From assembly GCA_015501605.1 (NCBI GenBank), contig JADNRZ010000026.1, forward strand, positions 124,001 through 188,000: DNA of 64,000 nt, in the 5' to 3' direction. This stretch comes from Panaeolus papilionaceus (Eukaryota > Basidiomycota > Agaricomycetes > Agaricales). This document shows, one piece after another, positions 1 to 11,549 of the stretch. Under the pieces are notes generated by a model. That model was given only the letters and a program-made list of their open reading frames with translations, made no database searches and was not told the origin of the DNA. Made by a program: the position numbers and the translations under genes. Within the stretch, counting starts at the first letter, position 1. Each line of letters starts with the position of its first letter.

Positions 1-1280
1 TGACCGCTGGGTACCAGCCTGAGCTGAGGTATTTCGCCTACTTGATTCACCTCTCGAGTTACGATCAGATGAAACTCCAAAACCGCTAACCATCGACGAA
101 GCCGAAGCAAGAATTCAGGCGCCCTTCAGAGCGCATACATAGCATCTATGACTAAGCCTGAGATGTGTGCGCCTTAGTACCTCCAGTTTATTTTCCTTTA
201 TCCCCATCGTGCTGTGATGCCGTTCTCTATCATAGATTTGTCTGCCTCGATTCGTTCTGTATAACAAACACTCAAAGGTTGGGCTATGTATACGCAATTG
301 ATAGCACACCAAACCAGTACAATAAGCACCCCAGCGTATGGACCCCCATACTTGTAACAATTTCAAACCTAAGCATTCTTAGATATGATGGGGGTTCATC
401 CTATCGGGGCAGCAGATTGGGGGCAGCCGTCGCAATCGGAAGCTTTGACGAGTTATCTAACCCATTATTCAGTGAGGCAGGGCCCCATCAAGCGATAAAG
501 AGTCATTTTGGAGAGAACAGCAACAATGAACAGGACCTATGTGTATTGGACGAGTTTGTTCACTTCTCGCTCGCTCGCTGTTGGTTGTGCTGGTGGGCGT
601 GAGAGACGAGATTAGATGATCTTGTTAGATCAATTCATGCTTATCTTATCTCCGTGGGTAACAACCCCCAAACCTGTGATCGCATCGTGTCGAACAACAA
701 TAAGTAACTCGTTGCGTGTCCAGGTTATTCCGGGTTTGACACTTCCATGCGAGCAAAGACAAAAAAACGAGAAAAGAAAAATATATCCAACGACCTCGTA
801 AAATATTTTCCAACAAACCTACCCATTATCAATACACAATGTACTACAACCGTGACCAGCAGCACAAATTCAAGGGTATAGCCGGTAGTTTAAGACTGAA
901 CAGATTACATTGAAAACAGTTTGGCGTATGTTTTCACTTCTACGCACGACTTTGTACCTTACGGCCAATTGTGCTAACCACGACATACGACAGCATACGA
1001 CTCGCGCGCCGAACCAGGCACGGTAGGATACTGATGGTAGGAACATGCAAAATGTCACCGAACCTTATTTCCTCTTTTGTCGTCGCCTGCCAAGATTAAC
1101 TCACTAACAAAAGAGTACAGCCGACGTATGTGCATCGGTCGAGGTGGGTACGCTCAGGCGGATCTACACATGTCCATCCCAATTGTTGCATGAAGAAGTA
1201 CCGGAACACCTGTCGTCGTCCGCTATTGTGTTTGAAGTTCTTTTGAAAGGCTGACTCACGTCCCTCTGAGAAATTAGATG
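1..1280. other. gene-poor stretch at left edge
   Basis: I see no supported gene here. Short open frames occur on both strands but lack splice-consistent extensions, family motifs or coding composition. An open frame runs in from the left edge and stops at 87-89; it could be the last exon of a gene lying outside the window, but 28 codons open by chance is common. Confidence 0.5.
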
Positions 1281-1292
1281 AAAATCTTTTGA

Positions 1293-1300
1293 CTATATAA
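1293..1300 (+). promoter_or_regulatory. TATA-like box of pheromone gene
   Basis: The octamer CTATATAA lies about 115 nt upstream of the pheromone precursor start codon. The gap contains pyrimidine-rich sequence typical of a fungal leader. Placement fits a core promoter for the short gene at 1416; function is inferred from position and sequence only. Confidence 0.5.
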
Positions 1301-1415
1301 GCTGTGGACCTTTTTTGAAGAGGACCCAGCTTCGCATCTTCATTTGTTCACTCTTGGGGTTCTCGCCTTCGATCTATTCACTCACAGCTTCAGGCGTATC
1401 CTTACATCAATCGCA

Positions 1416-1523
1416 ATGGATCTTTTCACTACTATCTTCTCTGCTCCCCAAGACATCTCCGACATCCCCACCGAGGAGGAGAAAACGGGTGGTGGAACTA
1501 CATACTACTGCGTCATCGCATAA
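1416..1523 (+). CDS. CaaX-type mating pheromone precursor
   Basis: A 35-residue reading frame that starts MDLFTTIFSAP and ends TYYCVIA-stop. The terminal Cys-Val-Ile-Ala is a canonical CaaX box: in basidiomycete lipopeptide pheromones the Cys is farnesylated, the last three residues are removed and the Cys is carboxymethylated. The precursor length, the opening MD-F-T pattern, and an acidic/charged stretch (EEEK, residues 20-23) that could mark N-terminal maturation all match basidiomycete precursors, whose mature product would be the peptide of about 10-13 residues ending at Cys32. A TATA-like box lies 115 nt upstream. Downstream, GTAAGC at about 1536 to TTACTAG at about 1601 resembles a 3'-UTR intron. 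I could not find a Ste3-type receptor nearby, so membership in a B mating-type locus is inference. The frame is short, so chance remains a small possibility. Confidence 0.78.
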   Translation: MDLFTTIFSAPQDISDIPTEEEKTGGGTTYYCVIA

Positions 1524-3000
1524 GACAACAGACCAATGTAAGCCAACCCCGCCTTACCTACTGCACCGCAACCGACTCTGATTGATAATATTCTTACTAG
1601 GCGCCTCAACTAACGCTCTCGTCATTTCATCAACGACACCAACATTCCCAAAATCGACTGTTTATGAAATGCATATGACATCATCACTTCACCGCGATAC
1701 CCTAACATAACACCCATTTCCATCAACATGACCATCACCATCGGCATTGTACACTCCTTTACATCCCTTTCACGTCATCATCGCATCGGGAACCCCACGG
1801 CATTGCTTCACTATCTATACACACACTTGCATTTCGATCTTCACCATCCTCAACACTTTATTCCTTTTTATCTCAATTATATTGATGATCTGTATAATAT
1901 CAATATATTCTGTACTCTTCGCATTTCTTCTTAAACATGGATTTCTTAGGTTTCGTGAAGATTAGAGACACCTGGATCTTTTAGTACGTACCTATCGAAG
2001 TCTGTGTTAAAACCTTGCTTTGTATCTATGGTGAGTTAGACACTCGCAAACATTGTCACTAACTATCTTCGGTTGATTCGAATTCCATTCATCGATCTGG
2101 AATGAGGAAACTGCTTGGTCCCGGCTCAAAGTATGACAGTCAAACACTTGTGTATGTCATTTCACGGCACATAGCAAACCTATTAAAGCGCGCCTGAGTT
2201 GCGCTGCCTTATATACGGACTCTGGCAGGTGTGGCCATTGAGCAACAAGACCATTGGAATATCGAATCCGACACATTTTCACACGAGTGCAGCAGCTTCT
2301 ATTCGTGATGTTAACGTCGCAAGGAGAGACCCCACTGGTATTCAAGCACCGCTCTTCTGATATTGCTCACCAACAATAGAATCGAACTGGTCTGAACAAT
2401 CATCACCAACCATGGAGTCAATGATTCGATGATTCGCATATAATTCCTAATTATCTTATCCTATCTTTTGACCCCTATGCCGATTTCCAGCCTCATGAAT
2501 GGAAATTCCAACTTATAACATCCTCCCCGCTTTTTAATCCAGTCCCAACAAGTTTCACTACGCAGATAGGTAACGAACAACGTCGATCTCATATGCAGTA
2601 TTAACCCGGCGTGGGAACCGTACTGGCAAGACATACACCAAGACCCAATGAAATTGATTCACCACCATCACATACTGTAACTAAAAAAGTACATCCACTA
2701 CGCCTGACGCCTTTCTAGAAGAGTCGGCCTATTACAGTAACTAAAGATTATAAGGACTATAACATATTGAAGACGAGACACCAGTTCCCGGTCAATGGTA
2801 AGCCAGCCAGGGCATCACCAATCTATCGGGTGACTCTGTGTTGACTGCAGTACACAAACATTTTACATCGCAGAAAACCTGTGTACCTGGGCCTTCCGAA
2901 TAGCACCTGCCCCCGTTGTCTCCTTCTCTTCATCTCCGTCATGCGCTCAGGCGTCCCCTCGTACCTCTATGGTACACTACACCCTCCACTCCTTCACTCT
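1524..3000. other. intergenic, no gene seen
   Basis: Apart from a possible 3'-UTR intron of the pheromone gene (about 1536-1601), the stretch shows only short frames with no motif or splice support on either strand. Confidence 0.45.
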
Positions 3001-3304
3001 TTATGTGTACCCATGGTCCCTGAGCACTTTGACAGCAGCGTGGTTCTTCGCAGCTATCTTCGTTGAGCCGGTGCCATCATAAGAAACGCCACCGTCTACA
3101 CATGCAAGACAGAACGGGAATGATCAATTCAGATAAATGGTAAGAGGAAAAGTTCAACTCACAGAGGACAGTTGCAGTCCAATAACCAGTGCTCTGATTC
3201 CCTGTGCGCGGCATATCATCGTCGTTGCAGCTTAGCTTGACCTTCTTCTTTTGTGCGAGGCCGTTGAGTTGGTGGTAGGGGGCGGCGTGGTCAATCTGAG
3301 GCAT
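3001..3304 (-). CDS. small single dsRNA-binding-domain protein (copy 1)
   Basis: Two exons, 3163-3304 and 3001-3095, joined over a 67-nt GTGAGT...TGTAG intron, give 78 residues that are essentially one dsRBD. Exon 1 carries the alpha-1 region (APYHQLNGLAQ) and a short basic linker. Exon 2 starts in strand beta-3 (YGGVSYDGTGS) and ends with the Lys/Ala-rich helix 2 (TKIAAKNHAAVKVLRDHG), where the KxxAK-xxAA pattern is the RNA-contacting signature of the family. The start MPQ was chosen because it aligns with the MPP start of copy 2 and has A at -3. The intron sits at the same place in all three copies in this window, just before GVxY, so they are paralogs. No catalytic domain is attached; a stand-alone dsRNA-binding role is likely, the target unknown. 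Confidence 0.83.
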
Positions 3305-4472
3305 TTTGATGAATCGGCTGTTGTCGATGCTTGCCCACAATCAGGAGAGTAGTAAGTGAATTATTGAGGTCTGTTATTCCAGACTTTACCTATTATATAT
3401 CACCTTGAAGGGGCAGAACTGTAGAAAAACATTCATCCTTGGGTCTCCTGTCGAGTCATTAGAGAATAAATTCTCTATAAATACCGTATTTCCATTGCTG
3501 TTGGCTGGATTTATTGGACAGCAGTATACTGCTAGGGAACCTAGCAAAGACTCACACTTACGCCGAAAGCTCATCTGCATACAGCAGTAAGTGTGTTGAC
3601 GTAATAAAAAAATTAATATCCCCTTTTTAGCTTTCTAACAGCGCATCTTCACTGTATTCACTTCTCCCCAGTGATCCTTTGAGAGAAGAAACAAATTTAA
3701 ATAGAATTTAAAGTGATGGGGATTAAGTTCGCCGCGCAAGGAAGAGAGAAGGTGTGGTTGGTGCTTAGTGCGGTATAACCTCTGAGCGCCAATCACGCGC
3801 TTGCTGATCGCGTACGCCACAGCGCCGTGCACAGCTCATTCCACAGCATTCCGGTCCTGTTCCCGCGGCCATGCATTTTGCGCTCAGTTCGATGCAGTGC
3901 TAGAGGCTACCCGAGTCATTTCTTAAAAATGGAGCGGGGCCGCGAAGGCGAATTAGTGGCCAGTGAAGACCTAAATGAAACACCCCGTACCTCGTTGTCC
4001 TCCACGCAGGCCGATATGTGTCTGAAGAAATGGCCTTGTGTTCTGGGGTTTGAAATGACTTGTAGCGATTATACATGCTTTTTGGTAACGTTCAATAATT
4101 CCTGTGCTTAAAGGTTGAAGCCCGGAAGCTTGCAGTCGAGTCATAGCTGTCCATACCGGATCAGAGTATACCGCAGGCATTTAATCACGTCGATCCTGGC
4201 GTGATCACTGGTCCGAGTCGTCAATTTATCCACTACTTCGGGAGTTATGATATTACCTTACTTACAAATATGTGCTGAAGCAATTCTTCGCCAGAGGATT
4301 CGAATCGTAGTTATCAACATTGAGAATGCATAATGAGTACAACATTTGGTAGATAATTGGCACAAATTTAAATCGTATACAGATCAAACCGGAAACTCTA
4401 GTAAATCCCACAGTACACTCTGACCTTCCAACAAACAATTTTCGACGTCGCCATTGTGTAGGTATGCCCGCT
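3305..4472. other. intergenic between dsRBD copies 1 and 2
   Basis: Several overlapping frames of 60-94 codons occur on both strands without recognisable motifs. I see no supported gene. Confidence 0.45.
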
Positions 4473-4742
4473 TCAAAGATCGTTGAGCGCCAACTGTGCG
4501 GCAGCATTTTTTGCGTCCATCTTCGAAGGCCCTTTAGCCGTATAAGATACGCCGTTCACTAAAACAAATATGTAAGCCAGGCAAGAGTCTACATGGAAGA
4601 CGACCTTACGTTCAACTGTCGCGATCCATTTATCTGCATCGGTCGGGGCATCAATGGCTTTGACTTCTGTGGTGCAAGTGGCTTTGTTCTTTTGTACGTA
4701 GTTGTTCAATCGTTGGAAAGGTGCAGCTGGCTGAGGTGGCAT
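4473..4742 (-). CDS. small single dsRNA-binding-domain protein (copy 2)
   Basis: Exons 4610-4742 and 4473-4558 with a 51-nt GTAAGG...TTTTAG intron encode 72 residues. The product is a complete dsRBD: helix 1 (PFQRLNNYVQKNKA), an acidic loop, beta strands (WIATVELNGVSYTAKG) and a basic helix 2 (SKMDAKNAAAQLALNDL). The unspliced frame stays open across the intron, so a naive ORF would read straight through it and break the beta-2/beta-3 hairpin; splicing restores the family pattern. An upstream in-frame ATG at 4835 could add 31 residues, but MPPQ matches the start of copy 1 and has A at -3. Same strand as copy 1, about 1.2 kb apart, consistent with local duplication. Function beyond RNA binding is not indicated. 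Confidence 0.85.
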   Translation of the reverse strand: MPPQPAAPFQRLNNYVQKNKATCTTEVKAIDAPTDADKWIATVERKVVFHVDSCLAYIFVLVNGVSYTAKGPSKMDAKNAAAQLALNDL

Positions 4743-7700
4743 TGTGGATGATCGCGAGGCTGTAGTAGTAATCTCCGGGTCTTTGAAGCTTGAAGCTTGA
4801 GAGGATACTATGTTTATTCTTCCTTCACTTCGCATAACCCAGGTTATATACTACCGTCAGCTCTGAAGTGAAGAGGTGCTGGTTTTCATCCAGGACACGA
4901 AAATGCGTTAACCAGAATGTATGGAATCGTGCTTGTCCGGTCAGCTCTTCAGGATACTGCACAGAAAAGTCATTGCTATTATCCATACAGCTGCTCGAGT
5001 TGTCCTTCTTTCGTCATAGAGTAGGCCAGCACAATTTTGCGCGACACTTATCTCCTTTTTGAACGTGATAGGCTTTAACAGGCTGTCCATTTTTAACTCC
5101 AAATTGTGGGTCCCCGAATTTTTATTCCCCTATCGAGCAACGGATCAGATGCCACTGACTGACATCCACAGTATTGCACAAAAATATATTCTATCATTCG
5201 CGGTGACAATACAAGCCGACATGATAATGTATACGAATCATGGGCTTCAAGTACGTCCCTCGAATCACCGCTTTTACGATAGATTCTCAGTCGACCAGTG
5301 TAACCTAGTTCACCATCCAAGTATCCAGACGCCGACGAAGGCTTATTCCTATTTTGGTACAGTTCAGCGCTAGAATGTGACACGTGAGGCTGCGGTCCCT
5401 TTATTATGAGCCAAGACGATTCCGCTTAACATTCCGTTCCACGTTCCGAATTTAATGGGTCGTATTTCACTATCATTTCATTCATTTCTACAATGGCGAT
5501 ACGTATTATAGGTAGATTCTCCGTCAATAAGGGAATTAACGCGGTACCGCCAGAGCCTCTCACTAGGGGTAATCGACACAGGATGGCAACAAGGCGCCAT
5601 TGGGCATCCAAAAATGCACGTCAGATCAATATATGCGCCCCACTGGAGGACGGCGATCGACGTATTCGATGTTGTCTGAATGACAGGTTTCTCTCTGAAA
5701 GTGAGATCGGGCTATTATAACGCACAGTGACAGAGCACAAAAAGGCGATCAAGGTGAGGATTGCTGAACAGAGAAGTAGATAGATGGCCATTTCGGGCGT
5801 GTTTGTGTTGTATTCGGCCCAAGGGGAAATGTCAAGACAGTCTGACATTGTGGACCTATGTGGGCCCTTGTATTCAGCCTCGCTCATCCGGCAATGCAGC
5901 ATAAGCGAGGCCGCCTCCATGTAGCATTGAATGATCCGAAGGGCCAACGGAGATGTTACACAACTAACATATCCCAGCGAACGATAAACCCAATCAGGTA
6001 TCACGATGGCCGGGTAGGGGAGGCCGACATGGTGTCTGTGTAGTACGGCTTTCTGCCCAGAAAAGTTTGTGCTGTATAAACGTTCCAGAGAAGAAAACGG
6101 CCTTATTATAGATGTCACCTCAGAGTCGTACGAGCTGAAAAATGGAGAGCTTACCTGACAACGTTCGGTGAGCTTGGATTGAATTCGCACTGCAAAAGAA
6201 GGTAAAATGCCCGCCCAATACCGCCTGCACTGACATTCTCCTTTGGGAAAGGTATCGCAAAAAAAAAACCCGCATCCCGAAATGAAAGACACCGACGATA
6301 TGCACGTTAAGAACATATGGAGTGATAAAACCTAGTTCAAAGATAGTAAAAAATTAGGGTACCAAATGGCATGGAGCAGGTCTAAACGGCTCCGGGTATA
6401 CTACACGATTTTTACCGCCAGGTTGATCATTTTCGATAACAATGAATAAGTTGACAAGGAGCACTAAAAAAGCACACCGACAGTCCAAAATTGGTGGTAT
6501 CTTATTTTAGAATCCCCCCGCAAAAACTACGTCATCGACATCCCTCAGAGAGTGTTCCTCGACGTCTAAATCATCAACGTGCACACAATCGTAGTAAAAG
6601 AATACATACCATGACCGAGTATAGCAGCACTCTAACTTAAATCGGCGTGGACGCATGCAAAAGTGAGCTGTGGTGCACCTCTACACTCCTTGACAAATAA
6701 AAACGTCGTAGAATGTTTTGAGCACGGTATTGTCTCTATAACGCGTTGTTGCTTGTCAGCTTCTCTGGGTTGAGTGCGAATTGCAAAATCGATTGCACCA
6801 GTAAATCCCACGTCTGGTTTAGTGTCTGAGCACGGATATCGAGTCATGGCTGACTCGACATAGTCGTTATTGGACAGACAATAACCAGTATGAGAGCTTC
6901 TAGAAAGGAGCACTTGTACACAAGAATTCTCCAGTAAGCCTCTTCGTCGACAAAATGCTATTACTATGGGTTCCGATCTGACAGTCAGTCAAAGTACTGA
7001 GGAAGAAAGTAATGGGATGCAGACAAACTTTCCAGAAGCTTGAACTGCGCTTTCCATGCCTTTACCGTCGCACATTGGAAGAATGGAAGTCACATAAAAT
7101 CCGACCAAGAAAGCGGACACAAAAATGAGGACCAGACGGTCGGGGACACGACGCTTGAAATGGAGGATATTGCAGGGAAACAGCGAGCGAGTAGAGCTAG
7201 AAATGGGTTCCGAGTCAGTTCAGGCAGGATCCTGTGCAAAAAGAGCTCCTAACGCACCTCAATTGAAGGTGCAAAAATAACATGCATGTATGAAGGGAGA
7301 TCTGTCTCCATATCATGCGGAACAGATCTTCATATCGCTGCAGCACGATGAACTGAGGAAAATTTCTTGTAGTTGATTGACGGCTTTTTTTTTCTGTAAA
7401 CCCAAAGTGGAGTCAACCGGGCTTGAGGTTTGTGTGTAAGTCTGCGCCATCGATCAGAAATCCAATGAACAAGTGTTGAGATGCATACTTTCGCATAAGC
7501 ATTAAAGTAGATGGAGTAAAAGCTGAGTAAAAAAACATCAAAAATAGTACGAGAACAATTATAACATTACGAACACGCCGATGCGCAATGGCCCAACGAA
7601 CCTAAGAATCACCAACGACTATGCAAATATCCTTAATATTAACGTTGGGTGGTAGTAAGCATAATTGACTTGACAAGATTAGGAACGCGTCCCTATAAGA

Positions 7701-8142
7701 CGACGCGACAACCGACCCGACCAGCAAGGAAATTACTAGGAAACGAGGCAGGTAAGCGAAATATTTAATCAAACAGTAGATTCGCGCACAGTTATACTTG
7801 TGTTGGGACGGAATGCCTACGCTCCGAGCACCGCGAGCGAGGAAGCAGCGATAATCAACGCAAGAAAGGCGATGAATAATATCGGTGATTATAAAAGTTG
7901 AGTGGGAATGTAAACACGAGGCGCAGTAATGAATGAAATGCATAGAGTGGAAAATCATGAAAAAAATACAAATAACAGCTGGTAATACAAGAATAAAGCG
8001 CCGAGGAAGTAGTAAAATAGGAGTGTCGGTGTTGTGAGGGAAAAATAACATGATCCATGGATAAATAGTAACAGAAACGGCCTTGATTATAGCGATATTG
8101 AAAAAAAGAGAATTCGTTCCAAGGGGGCGTGAAAGGGAGATG
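4743..8142. other. gene-poor stretch with one unassigned 231-codon frame
   Basis: No confident gene. The longest frame (5621-6316, minus, 231 codons) is hydrophobic in places and contains intron-like GTAAGC and TATGTTAG signals, but I recognise no family. A second frame (7602-8051, minus, 149 codons) is also hydrophobic and unassigned. Poly-A/T runs occur at about 6260 and 7387. These could be remnants of a degenerate membrane-protein gene. Confidence 0.35.
5621..6316 (-). other. unassigned open frame, 231 codons
   Basis: Uninterrupted frame longer than most chance frames in this region. It contains several hydrophobic stretches, for example near the C-terminal third (IYLLLCSAILTLIAFLCSV). 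A GTAAGC donor-like site near 6155 and a GGATATGTTAG acceptor-like site near 5967 suggest that, if real, only parts are exonic. I do not recognise the product and cannot exclude a chance frame. Confidence 0.2.
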
Positions 8143-8895
8143 TCACGAATTCAAACAATCATAGCATGAAGTGGTACCCCTGGACACCAGTTAGCAAGTC
8201 CTATTTGGTGGAAAGATGGATAGAAACTCACTCAGCTATATTTTCAGCACAACAGTTGCGACAGACAACTCTACCGCATCCAGCGACGATGACATCTCGG
8301 AATCCATCCTCTTCCGCTTCCTGCACAGATTTTGTGGCTTCATCATCGTCAAATATTTTCTTCCTTTTGGCCGATTGACTGGAATGAGGGTTCGCCTCCG
8401 GAAGCAACACGTTTGGCTCAGCTGACAGTGAGGACGCCACCCCACGCTTAGATGATGCTAAAGTAGTAGTCTGAGACCATGCAGGGTTAGGCACTGAGGG
8501 CTGTGAATTTGTAAACGCTGTACATGTCCTCGAGCATATGGTACAACTCGTAGACAAACATCTGATGGTGAGGGCAGTGTTAACAAGGCCACCACATGTT
8601 GTAACAGCCATCGATCCACACATACCTGGCACATTGTGTGGCATTACTTATATTCATGCCAATATATCGATAGCAGGAACCACACGTAGACGACTGACTT
8701 GATCCCCTATTCGTAGCAGGGCCCAAAATCTTCGTCGCCATCGACGACGACGGCGATGTCGCAGCTTTACTTATTCTACGTCGTTTTTGAACTAAAATGC
8801 AAAGAAAAAATGTAAGTAAGACTGAGTAGTTGTAATTTGGGCTTACCATGTAGTATATTACTGGGTTTCGTTGCTTGAGAGGTGCTCGCCGTCAT
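8143..8895 (-). CDS. Cys-rich putative zinc-binding fungal protein
   Basis: Four exons (8847-8895, 8626-8791, 8232-8561, 8143-8179) with introns of 55, 64 and 52 nt give 193 residues in perfect frame. The protein has an N-terminal basic segment (QKRRR), a first cysteine cluster (CGSC, CARC, CTICSRTC), a low-complexity middle with KRKK, and a C-terminal cluster (GCGRVVCRNCC, then SCYDC in the last exon). The paired CxxC spacing strongly suggests structural zinc binding in a RING- or treble-clef-like fold. Proteins with a GCG-VCR-CC...TTCYDC ending occur widely in Dikarya as unnamed proteins, as far as I recall; I know no function. The KRKK stretch could be a nuclear localisation signal. The splice that joins AR to CLSTSC removes a spurious Cys-rich frame that reads through intron 2. 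Confidence 0.75.
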
Positions 8896-10441
8896 GGTCA
8901 ACGACAAAGAGAAAGGATCGCAGTTGACTTGGAACATGAGGTGTGCCGATTTGGGTAATTCTGGTGAGCACGTGCTCATTTCCCAACGCGTGGATCGCGA
9001 CTCATATCATTGACAGTTAGGGGCTCGAAGCATAGATGGTCCTGAATCTCAGTAATAAATGCCTCACACATATGTCTGGGACGTACAATAATTCATTTCC
9101 GAAGTAATTGGTAGCAGGGACATTTTCAATAAATTGGACCAAATCCAAATGTCGGGTTCGGCAGAAAAGATTTCTCATACGTGTTATATATCAACTGCAT
9201 GAACTCGTAAATATGCAGTGCTAGTAGCATGCGCGCATACCTAAGAGCTCGGTAATCATTCACACTACGCAGGCGCAGTTCAGCTGTGGCGATGTCACTT
9301 CGAGTTGCTTGAAACAAAAGAGAAGCACAGCGGTACAATGACCGCAATTGCTTGAATACGTAGGCTGATCAAGAGGGCTATACCAGTACTCAGGGCCTAA
9401 TTACAGATATTAAATTGATTTGTTACTCTCGATCTGTGCGCTACTCCAGTGTCTACACGCTGTGCCTTGAGCACCGGGGCTTATGAGGGCCGATCGTGAC
9501 ATGTTACATTGCACATGATGCTTGTGACAGTCGCGTTCGATCAATCAACAACGAGAGATTGTCACTGATTCAAGTTGCAACTCCCAACAGTCAATTCAGA
9601 TCATAGGCACTGACTAACTGACGGTGTCTCACACTCGTCATGTAAAAGATGAAGAAAGGCAGTACGTCTCCAGGGCAAACGTACGATACTTATTAGAAAA
9701 CTCTGTCGTCGTGTGGACAACACTGAGTAGAGTCATCTCGAAGGCGTTTAAACTCTGCATTGCCGGTACTTCCGGTAAATAAACAATAGACAGTTCAGAC
9801 AATAATACAGCGTACTCATTACTGGTTCTGCATAGGTCAGAGCTTGGATTGTGCTTGCTTCGAAGGATCGGCTTTAATCGTCTCAATTCACCGCACGTCA
9901 AACTGCTCGGACGTAATGGGCACGCATATCTGTGCTCCCTTTGCGTTTTAGCGCCTGAGACCATCAGGAGAGGAGGAGCGTTGGGCGGACTATAGCGATG
10001 CTATCAAAAGCTAGCGAGCCGGTTGTCACAGGTGTATATACGCCTTATTATTTTATGTCGAATGCGCAGTCGGTGACTGCATCTGTTAAATAATAGACCC
10101 GTCCCAGACACCAGGAAGTCTTCTACACCAGTCTAAATCTCGAGCGGATCATAACTATTCTAAAATTCCAGAGCCAGAAATTTTCCAATATACGATAGTG
10201 TTGGACAGGAACTGTCAACAGACACATAGTCACGGCGAAGTGACGCAATGGAGTAAGTACGAACGTTATGGACAACGAAATACAGCTTCAACAGCATTTT
10301 ACAGATCTAATCAAATATTTCTGAGCACTATAGCCCCGATGAGTGTTTTACTTCACGGTGCGCTAGAAGACCAGCCGCCAGTTAAATACCGCACCCATCG
10401 TGGATATAGGTCCCCAAGCATCAAGCATTCGTTTTTCGATC
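8896..10441. other. intergenic, no gene seen
   Basis: Frames of 67-108 codons on the minus strand (for example 9638-9964) show no family features or convincing splice continuation. Confidence 0.45.
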
Positions 10442-10827
10442 ATGATCAGCAACGTCGAAGAAAGTAAGTTGGTGGTATTCATATAGATCCTATACAAGCA
10501 TTGACCATTATTACCAGTCACTGGCGCCTTCCACGCAGTTCACACCACAGCTGAAATGCTGCACAAGCATTTAGAGGTGGAGGCGAGCAGAGGTGGACCC
10601 AAGCATAAAGAAACGTGGACCATTTCTATAAAGCGTAAGTTGAAGCAAGCCCGATGCTTCCACAACTAACTCTGTTTTGTAACTAATTAGTTGATGGCGT
10701 CGTATACCATGGCTGCGGTCTCAGTGAGAAGGCGGCAAAGCAACAAGCTGCTATCAATGTGTTGAAGGATACGAAAAACCAGGAAGTACGTGAAGGCGCC
10801 CTTCGTCTGAGCAACGCGTCGGCCTAA
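10442..10827 (+). CDS. small single dsRNA-binding-domain protein (copy 3)
   Basis: Exons 10442-10463, 10518-10634 and 10691-10827 with introns of 54 and 56 nt encode 91 residues. Exon 2 carries helix 1 and the beta-1/2 region (MLHKHLEVEASRGGPK, WTISIK). Exon 3 opens with LDGVVYHGCGLSEKAAK and continues into the Ala-rich helix 2, matching copies 1 and 2. The second intron is at the same domain position as the single intron of the other copies. This copy differs by an extra 5' intron, a longer N-terminus (MISNVEE) and a C-terminal extension of about 20 residues. It is on the opposite strand, 5.7 kb from copy 2, so it is not a simple tandem neighbour. Probably a free-standing dsRNA-binding protein. 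Confidence 0.83.
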
Positions 10828-11317
10828 GATCCTGCGCGCTCCCACCTTAGTCGAGGATATCGATGAGTTTTTTTTATACCTATTTTGCACTTTTCACCTC
10901 CTCTCTTTCGATATTGCTCTCATAAGTTATGCTATATTTGATCCTGCTATTTTCCACTTTCTTTATTTCCTCTCGATATGTAAATACATCACCGCGCGAC
11001 TTCATGAGTGCATGAAATGTAGAGGGCTTGCGTTGATTGCTAGTTCGTACATAATATATATATTAAATCGTTATATATACTTATTTTCACTTGACGATTT
11101 CGATTTTCAATCGCCCGCAACTCGGGGGTCAAGATTAAATGTTGAACACTTTTGTACCGATCACTCAGTTCTAACCAGTCCATCTGTGGTTTTCGTCTTA
11201 AAACTTACGCATAACAGCAGAATTAATGCACAATCGTAGCCTTGACTCGCCTCTCGTAGCTCTATCAATAGTCCAGTTGTGCCTTCCTCCAGCGCTCCCC
11301 AGACTTCGAAGGCGTAG
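10828..11317. other. AT-rich intergenic
   Basis: AT-rich with runs such as ATATATATATT near 11050. No gene or structured RNA recognised. Confidence 0.5.
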
Positions 11318-11388
11318 TCGAGTATGGTGTAACGGCTAACATGATCGCTTTTCACGCGGTAGCTCGTGGTTTGATTCCCCGTATTCGA
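11318..11388 (+). tRNA. tRNA-Glu(UUC)-like, probably a pseudogene
   Basis: A 71-nt cloverleaf without intron. Acceptor arms TCGAGTA and TATTCGA pair fully (one G-T), the D arm is identical to the Glu genes at 35 kb, and the anticodon loop TTTTCAC reads UUC. The T arm is damaged: the stem has one mismatch (CGTGG/CCCCG) and the loop is TTTGATT instead of TTCGATT, which hits the invariant C56 and the B-box promoter. It is likely inactive or poorly transcribed. Confidence 0.6.
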
Positions 11389-11549
11389 ACATATTTCCAA
11401 TCCAGTGGTCAGTCTACTTTTTTTGCAGGCGTCTATGGTCAGTTGTCAATATAGACCAGTCTCTCTCCTTGACCATTGCGCTTACCTAAATGGGTGACAG
11501 AGAAATTATTGCGCCTTTCGTATCTCTCGTTTCGCAGAGAAAAAGATAT

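Noticed and set aside
3..89. Open frame entering from the left edge and stopping at 87-89, as a partial last exon
   Set aside because: Twenty-eight open codons are expected often by chance; no motif and no acceptor can be judged inside the window.
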